Both the position numbers and the translations under genes were made by a program. Positions 59,065 to 64,000 of a DNA stretch of 64,000 bases are shown here, piece by piece (within the stretch, counting starts at the first letter, position 1; each line of letters starts with the position of its first letter). The notes beneath the pieces are model-generated. The model had not been told where the DNA came from. It saw nothing but the letters and a program-made list of their open reading frames with translations, and did no database searches. The DNA is from Pseudarthrobacter sp. Fe7 (lineage in GTDB: Bacteria; Actinomycetota; Actinomycetes; Actinomycetales; Micrococcaceae): contig CP099977.1 in the NCBI GenBank assembly GCA_024372495.1, forward strand, positions 372,001-436,000, given 5' to 3'.

Positions 59065-61188
59065 CTACAGCCCGAGTTCTTCCGGCAGGTCCAGATCCTG
59101 GCCCAGGACGTTCTTTGCCAGGAACCACTCCACCACCTGGTACCAGACCTTGGAGTGCTGGGGCTGCAGGACCCAGTGGTTCTCGTCCGGGAAGTAGAGG
59201 AACCTGTGGGGCGTCTGCCCGTCCTGGTCCGCCGCGAGCCGGGACTTGGACAGCAGCTCGTACCAGAGCCGCAGGCCCTCGCCGATGGGCACCCGATAGT
59301 CCTTGTCGCCGTGGATCACCAGCATGGGCGAACTGATCTTCTCCGCGTGCAGGTGCGGGGAATTCTCCAGCGCCATCTCTTCGGTCATTTCCTTCAGCCA
59401 GTACTGCGAGGCATCGGTGGTGGGTCCGAACTGGTCAAGCGCCCACAGGCTGGCGTGGGTGATGATGGCCTTGAACCGGTCGGTGTTGCCGGCTACCCAG
59501 TTGGCCATGTACCCGCCGAAGGAGCCGCCCATCGCAGCGGTCCGGTCCTGATCAATGTCCGGCCGTTCCACCGCAGCGTCCGTGATAGCCATCAGGTCGG
59601 TGAACGGTGCCTTGCCCCAGGAGCCCCAGCCGCGCTGGATGTGGGCCTGCCCGTAGCCCGTGGAAAGTGCAGGGTCAGGAAGCAACACCGCATAACCCTT
59701 GGCCGTAAGGAGCCAAGGGTTCCACCGCCACGTCCATGCGTTCCAGGATCCCAGGGGACCGCCGTGGATCCAGAGCAGCAACGGTGCAGGCCGCTCAGCC
59801 GTTGCGTCCTCGGGCAGGGCGAGATAGCCGGGGACCCGTGAACCGTCGGGGGCCGTGGCGGCGACCCGCTCCAGCCGCCCGGGGCAGGACGGCCGTTCGG
59901 CCGGCGCAGGCAGGCGCGTGGTTTCCCCTGTGGCCAGGTCGATCCGCACGGCTTCAGCCGGGAATTCGTAGGAGCTCCGCAGGGCGTAGGCGTACCGGCC
60001 CTCAGGAGAAACAACGACGTCGGAGTAGGCCGCCTCGTCCTGCGTCACCCGGGTGACGCCAACTTCAGCGGCAGTTCCCGGAACGCTGACCCGGAAGACC
60101 GGCGACGCGCCGTCGTCGTCCGCTGTGACCAGGAGGGCGGAACCGTCCGGAAGCCATGCTGCCGGCTTGGGCCAGCGGTCCCAGTCGTGTGCCAGCGGCT
60201 GCAAGCCGGCGGCATCGGCAGCAGCCGCGCCGGAGACGTCCAGCAGGTGCAGCCTGATCTCGGGAGCCTGCTGCGGGGTGGAGTCGCTTTCGCTGAGCAC
60301 CACCAGGGTTTTGCCGTCCGGACTGACGGGACCCGGGAAATAGCTCATTCCCTCCTGGTCCAGGAGCACCTTCAGGCTGCCCGACGCCACATCCACCGCC
60401 ACCAGGACAGAGCGGCTGTCCGCCCTGGCGAGCGGCTTGGTGTAGCTGCTGTAGACGGTCGTCCCGTCCGGGCTGACCACGGTTTCCGCTTCACGCAGCC
60501 GAGGCCCGGCCCCAGCTGTCAGGTTGCGCAGGACCAGCGGAGCCGTCGCGTCAACGGTTGAGGGCCTTCCTGGTGCCGCGTCTTCCCCCGCTTCCACGGA
60601 GAAGATCCGCGGCTGGCCCGGGCCCAGGTCGGCGTCCCAATAGCGGACCGGATATTCGCTGTGCAGGATGGCCGCGACCTTCTTGCCCTTGCGGGCCTTA
60701 CGCCGCTCTGCGTCGTCAGCTTCATCGGCCGACCCTGCCAGCACCTCGGCGGTCACGAACGCGGCGTCGGCATCCCGCGCCGTCATGACCCTGCTGATGC
60801 CGCCGGGCCTGCTCAGGACCACGCGGGCTTCCCCGCCGTCGGCCGGAAGCAGCCACAGCGCGTTGACCGGCTCTTCCTCCGGGCTGTCCGGATCGGGCCG
60901 CGCCGACGTGAAGTAGACGTCACCGTTGGCGGCGAAAGCAGCACCTGCCTCCCCCTTGGCGCTCCGGGTGATGCGGCGGGCGTGCTTCTGCCCGGCCGGG
61001 TCCAGCTCCCACAGCGCAGTGGCGAACTCGGTGCCGTTGCCGTTCAAGGTGCTGACGGTTGTGACCAGCCGGGAGCCATCCGGACTTAAGGCCAGGCCGC
61101 TTACCCGAGGGATGGACAGGTAGTGGTCGAGGTCGTGGAAAGGGGTCAGCGGTTGCCCGTCCGGGATCACCGGATTCTGATTAGCCAT
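59065..61188 (-). CDS. S9-family prolyl-oligopeptidase/acylaminoacyl-peptidase
   Basis: 707 residues. An N-terminal beta-propeller (residues about 20-430, with repeats such as GTTVYSSYTKPLARADS) precedes an alpha/beta-hydrolase domain. The oxyanion region is LLLWIHGGPLGSWNAWTW, the nucleophile is in AAMGGSFGGYMANW, the Asp in VIHGDKDYRVPIGEGL and the His in FPDENHWVLQPQHS. No signal peptide, so intracellular peptide hydrolysis is expected. It is preceded by a pair of palindromic elements. Confidence 0.92.
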   Translation of the reverse strand: MANQNPVIPDGQPLTPFHDLDHYLSIPRVSGLALSPDGSRLVTTVSTLNGNGTEFATALWELDPAGQKHARRITRSAKGEAGAAFAANGDVYFTSARPDPDSPEEEPVNALWLLPADGGEARVVLSRPGGISRVMTARDADAAFVTAEVLAGSADEADDAERRKARKGKKVAAILHSEYPVRYWDADLGPGQPRIFSVEAGEDAAPGRPSTVDATAPLVLRNLTAGAGPRLREAETVVSPDGTTVYSSYTKPLARADSRSVLVAVDVASGSLKVLLDQEGMSYFPGPVSPDGKTLVVLSESDSTPQQAPEIRLHLLDVSGAAAADAAGLQPLAHDWDRWPKPAAWLPDGSALLVTADDDGASPVFRVSVPGTAAEVGVTRVTQDEAAYSDVVVSPEGRYAYALRSSYEFPAEAVRIDLATGETTRLPAPAERPSCPGRLERVAATAPDGSRVPGYLALPEDATAERPAPLLLWIHGGPLGSWNAWTWRWNPWLLTAKGYAVLLPDPALSTGYGQAHIQRGWGSWGKAPFTDLMAITDAAVERPDIDQDRTAAMGGSFGGYMANWVAGNTDRFKAIITHASLWALDQFGPTTDASQYWLKEMTEEMALENSPHLHAEKISSPMLVIHGDKDYRVPIGEGLRLWYELLSKSRLAADQDGQTPHRFLYFPDENHWVLQPQHSKVWYQVVEWFLAKNVLGQDLDLPEELGL

Positions 61189-61279
61189 GTCCCCGATTCA
61201 ACACGTTTTGTGCTGCCGATCACAGTCGCCACACGGCGGTCGCGGCCGCGCGCCCGGGTGCCTCTCCCTGGCTGGGTCC

Positions 61280-61361
61280 GGTACCGGGCATCGGAGATTT
61301 CCCGGCGCCTGCTCCTTCGTCGCTTTGACGGCGCCTACATAAATCCCCGATGCCCGGCACC
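61280..61361. repeat. Structured palindromic element, copy 2 (inverted)
   Basis: Outer arms GGTACCGGGCATCGGAGATTT (21 nt, 61280-61300) and 61341-61361 pair at 19 of 21 positions. The inner stem is GGCGCC/GGCGCC instead of GCTTGC/GCAAGC. The loop (61310-61329) read on the minus strand is GTCAAAGCGACGAAGGAGCA, identical to copy 3. Confidence 0.88.
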
Positions 61362-61403
61362 TTGTGCGCAGCGCTGCAAACTCCCCGTCAGGCACCGAGC
61401 GAG

Positions 61404-61475
61404 GGTGCCGGGGTCATTTGTGTAGCTTGCGTCAAAGCGACGAAGGAGCAGCAAGCGGCAAATGGCGCCGGTGCC
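61404..61475. repeat. Structured palindromic element, copy 3
   Basis: Outer arms 61404-61420 and 61459-61475 pair with 13 Watson-Crick pairs, three G-T wobbles and one mismatch. Inner stem GCTTGC/GCAAGC (61425-61430, 61451-61456); loop 61431-61450. Translations in this interval (for example a frame reading VACVKATKEQQAANG) arise from the repeat and are not genes. Confidence 0.88.
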
Positions 61476-61514
61476 GGAGCGAACTCAGCCGCCGACGGGA
61501 TGAAGAGGGGAAAG

Positions 61515-61554
61515 CGAAAGCCCCGCCGCTCCTTGGGGAGTGGCGGGGCTTTCG
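61515..61554 (-). terminator. Intrinsic terminator of clpC
   Basis: Perfect 13-bp stem CGAAAGCCCCGCC/GGCGGGGCTTTCG with a 14-nt loop, 10 bp after the clpC stop. On the minus strand the stem ends GGGGCTTTCGCTTTCCCC, a moderately T-rich tail. Confidence 0.8.
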
Positions 61555-61563
61555 GGTTGGCGC

Positions 61564-64000
61564 TTAGACGCTGGGGGCGATTTCCGGAATGCGCGGCTTG
61601 GCGTTGCCGGCGAAGGTGAACTTCGCGTCGTCGCCTTCGCCTTCGACATCCACTACGACGATGTCGCCGGGGTGGATCTCGCCGAACAGGATCTTCTCGG
61701 AGAGCTGGTCCTCGATCTCGCGCTGGATGGTGCGGCGCAGCGGCCGGGCACCCATGGCGGGATCGTAGCCGCGGGTCGCCAGGAGCACCTTGGCGGCCTT
61801 GGTGAGCTCGATACCCATGTCCTTGTCCTTGAGGCGCTTCTCCAGGCGCGTGACGAACAGGTCCACGATCTCGATGATCTCGTCCTGGGTCAGCTGCGGG
61901 AACACCACAACGTCGTCAACACGGTTCAGGAACTCGGGGCGGAAATGCTGCTTGAGTTCCTCGGTGACACGGGCACGCATGCGGTTGTAGCCGGTCTGCG
62001 TGTCGGTGCCGGACTGGAAACCCGTTGCGACGCTCTTGGAGATGTCGCGGGTACCAAGGTTGGTGGTCATGATGATCACGGTGTTCTTGAAGTCCACCAC
62101 GCGGCCCTGGGAGTCGGTCAGGCGGCCGTCTTCCAGGATCTGCAGCAGCGAGTTGAACAGGTCCGCGTGGGCCTTTTCCACTTCGTCGAACAGCACCACG
62201 GAGAACGGACGGCGGCGGACCTTCTCGGTCAGCTGGCCACCCTCTTCGTAGCCCACGTAGCCCGGAGGGGCGCCGAAGAGCCGCGAAACGGTGTGCTTCT
62301 CGGAGTACTCGGACATGTCCAGGGTGATGAGGGCGTCCTCTTCACCGAACAGGAACTCCGCGAGTGCCTTGGCGAGTTCGGTCTTGCCGACGCCGGTGGG
62401 GCCGGCGAAGATGAACGAGCCACCGGGGCGCTTGGGGTCCTTGAGTCCTGCACGGGTGCGGCGGATGGCCTGGGACAGTGCCTTGATGGCCTCGTCCTGG
62501 CCGACAACACGCTTGTGCAGTTCCTCTTCCATCTTGAGCAGACGCGAGGACTCTTCCTCTGTCAGCTTGAAGACGGGGATGCCGGTGGAGTTTGCCAGCA
62601 CCTCGGCGATGAGATCCTCATCCACCTCGGAGATGTCGTCCATGCCGCCGGACTTCCAGTGCCGCTCCTTCTCCGAACGCTCGGAGATCATCTTCTGCTC
62701 CTTGTCGCGGAGCGCTGCGGCGCCTTCGAAGTCCTGGGCGTCGATGGCGGATTCCTTCTCCATCTTCAGCTTCGCGATGCGCTCGTCCATGGCCTTGAGT
62801 TCCGGCGGAGCGGTCATGCGGCGGATGCGCAGGCGGGCGCCGGCCTCGTCGATCAGGTCGATGGCCTTGTCCGGCAGGAAACGGTCCGAGATGTAGCGCT
62901 CGGCGAGGCTGGCGGCGGAGGCCAGTGCGCCGTCGGTGATGGTGACGCGGTGGTGCGCCTCGTACCGGTCGCGCAGGCCCTTGAGGATCTCGATGGCGTG
63001 CGCCACGGAGGGTTCCTTGACCTGGATCGGCTGGAAGCGGCGCTCCAGCGCAGCGTCCTTCTCGATGTGCTTGCGGTATTCATCCAGCGTCGTGGCGCCG
63101 ATGGTCTGCGCTCGCCGCGGGCCAGCATGGGCTTCAGGATCGAGGCAGCGTCGATGGCGCCTTCGGCGGCACCGGCACCCACCAGGGTGTGGATCTCGTC
63201 GATGAACAGGATGATGTCGCCACGGGTGCGGATCTCCTTGAGGACCTTCTTCAGGCGCTCTTCGAAGTCACCGCGGTAGCGGGAGCCGGCCACCAGGGAA
63301 CCGAGGTCCAGGGTGTAAAGCTGCTTGTCCTTGATGGTCTCCGGCACGTCGCCGCGGACGATCGCCTGGGCAAGGCCCTCGACGACGGCCGTCTTGCCGA
63401 CGCCGGGCTCACCGATCAGGACCGGGTTGTTCTTGGTGCGGCGGGAAAGGACCTGCATGACGCGTTCCATTTCCTGCTCGCGGCCAATGACCGGGTCCAG
63501 CTTGTTCTCGCGCGCAGCCTGGGTCAGGTTGCGGCCGAACTGGTCCAGGACCACGGAACCGGCGGGTGCGCCCTCGGGCTGTCCGCCGCCGACGCCTGCG
63601 CCGGTGGTTTCCTTGCCCTGGTAGCCGGAGAGGAGCTGGATAACCTGCTGGCGGACCCGGTTGAGGTCGGCGCCGAGCTTGACCAGAACCTGGGCGGCAA
63701 CGCCTTCACCTTCACGGATCAGGCCGAGCAGGATGTGCTCGGTACCGATGTAGTTGTGGCCCAGCTGCAGGGCTTCGCGCAGCGAGAGCTCCAGTACCTT
63801 CTTGGCACGGGGGTGAAGGGGATGTGACCGGAGGGAGCCTGCTGGCCCTGCCCGATGATCTCCTGCACCTGCTCGCGAACGCCGTCGAGCGAAATGCTCA
63901 AGGACTCAAGAGCTTTGGCGGCAACACCCTCACCCTCATGGATCAGACCCAAGAGGATATGTTCGGTACCGATGTAATTGTGGTTCAGCATGCGTGCCTC
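61564..64000 (-). CDS. clpC: ATP-dependent Clp protease ATPase subunit ClpC, 5' end beyond the window
   Basis: 813 codons are visible after restoring a T at an AGCT site near 63112 and a C near 63813. Only the first residues are outside: the window edge reads EAR just before [20 protein letters not shown]. There are two N-terminal repeats ([20 protein letters not shown] again), AAA-1 with Walker A GEPGVGKT and [16 protein letters not shown], a UVR-type middle region, and AAA-2 with Walker [15 protein letters not shown] and [14 protein letters not shown]. ClpC unfolds proteins for ClpP. It is followed by a good terminator. Confidence 0.97.

Noticed and set aside
61198..61619. Small genes whose products contain V-K-A-T-K-E-Q motifs near 61.2-61.6 kb
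   Set aside because: The shared peptides come from translating the inverted palindromic elements. Codon use and context do not support coding.

Overview
The window is high-GC actinobacterial DNA. Gene content and protein style (urease with a nickel permease, DisA/RadA/MutY/ClpC neighbourhood, two GAF-ANTAR proteins, DhaKLM, pst operon, Rv2747-type N-acetylglutamate synthase) point to the family Micrococcaceae, most likely Arthrobacter or Pseudarthrobacter. It looks like ordinary chromosome: no phage, insertion sequence, plasmid or CRISPR signal was seen.

Layout. 1-6.7 kb: D-galactonate catabolism (dgoA, dgoD, an ABC sugar-acid importer, divergent dgoR) and a CPA2 antiporter. 6.7-13.7 kb: ParB-like protein, methyltransferase, zinc-ribbon/UspA protein, ATPase, GAF-ANTAR regulator, carboxylesterase, SRPBCC protein. 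13.8-20.4 kb: a divergent carbohydrate locus with a TIM-barrel isomerase, an SDR and decayed DhaK-like kinase and RpiB-like isomerase genes on one side, and an MHS transporter, a split transketolase and a GntR regulator on the other. Four CTGTTAACAG-like palindromes tie the locus together. 20.5-27.4 kb: hexapeptide protein and ureABCEFGD plus a NiCoT nickel permease. 27.4-34 kb: two LacI regulators, GH51 arabinofuranosidase, HhH-GPD protein, a second GAF-ANTAR protein, YCII and M23 proteins. 34.1-42.3 kb: tRNA-Lys, a candidate structured RNA, a DUF47/Pit phosphate pair, and pstSCAB. 42.6-55.6 kb: FUSC protein, radA, histidine kinase, NUDIX, KAS-II-like synthase, prfC, LigT, disA, mutY. 55.6-64 kb: dhaKLM, argA, an S9 peptidase and most of clpC.

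Sequence quality matters here. About 41 reading frames are broken by single-base indels. In nearly every case the two halves rejoin to a full-length family member once one base is restored. About 28 of the 41 breaks sit exactly at an AGCT tetranucleotide, usually with one extra C or G (AGCCT/AGGCT); most of the rest are one-base losses in C or G runs. I treat these as sequencing errors and annotate whole genes across them. The dha/rpiB remnants at 13.8-14.5 kb also carry internal deletions and a stop codon, and look truly decayed.

The most unusual non-coding signal is a family of three palindromic elements at 58.97-59.04, 61.28-61.36 and 61.40-61.48 kb. They share a constant 20-nt loop, have covarying inner stems and carry copy-specific outer stems. 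A second palindromic family lies inside the urease operon.
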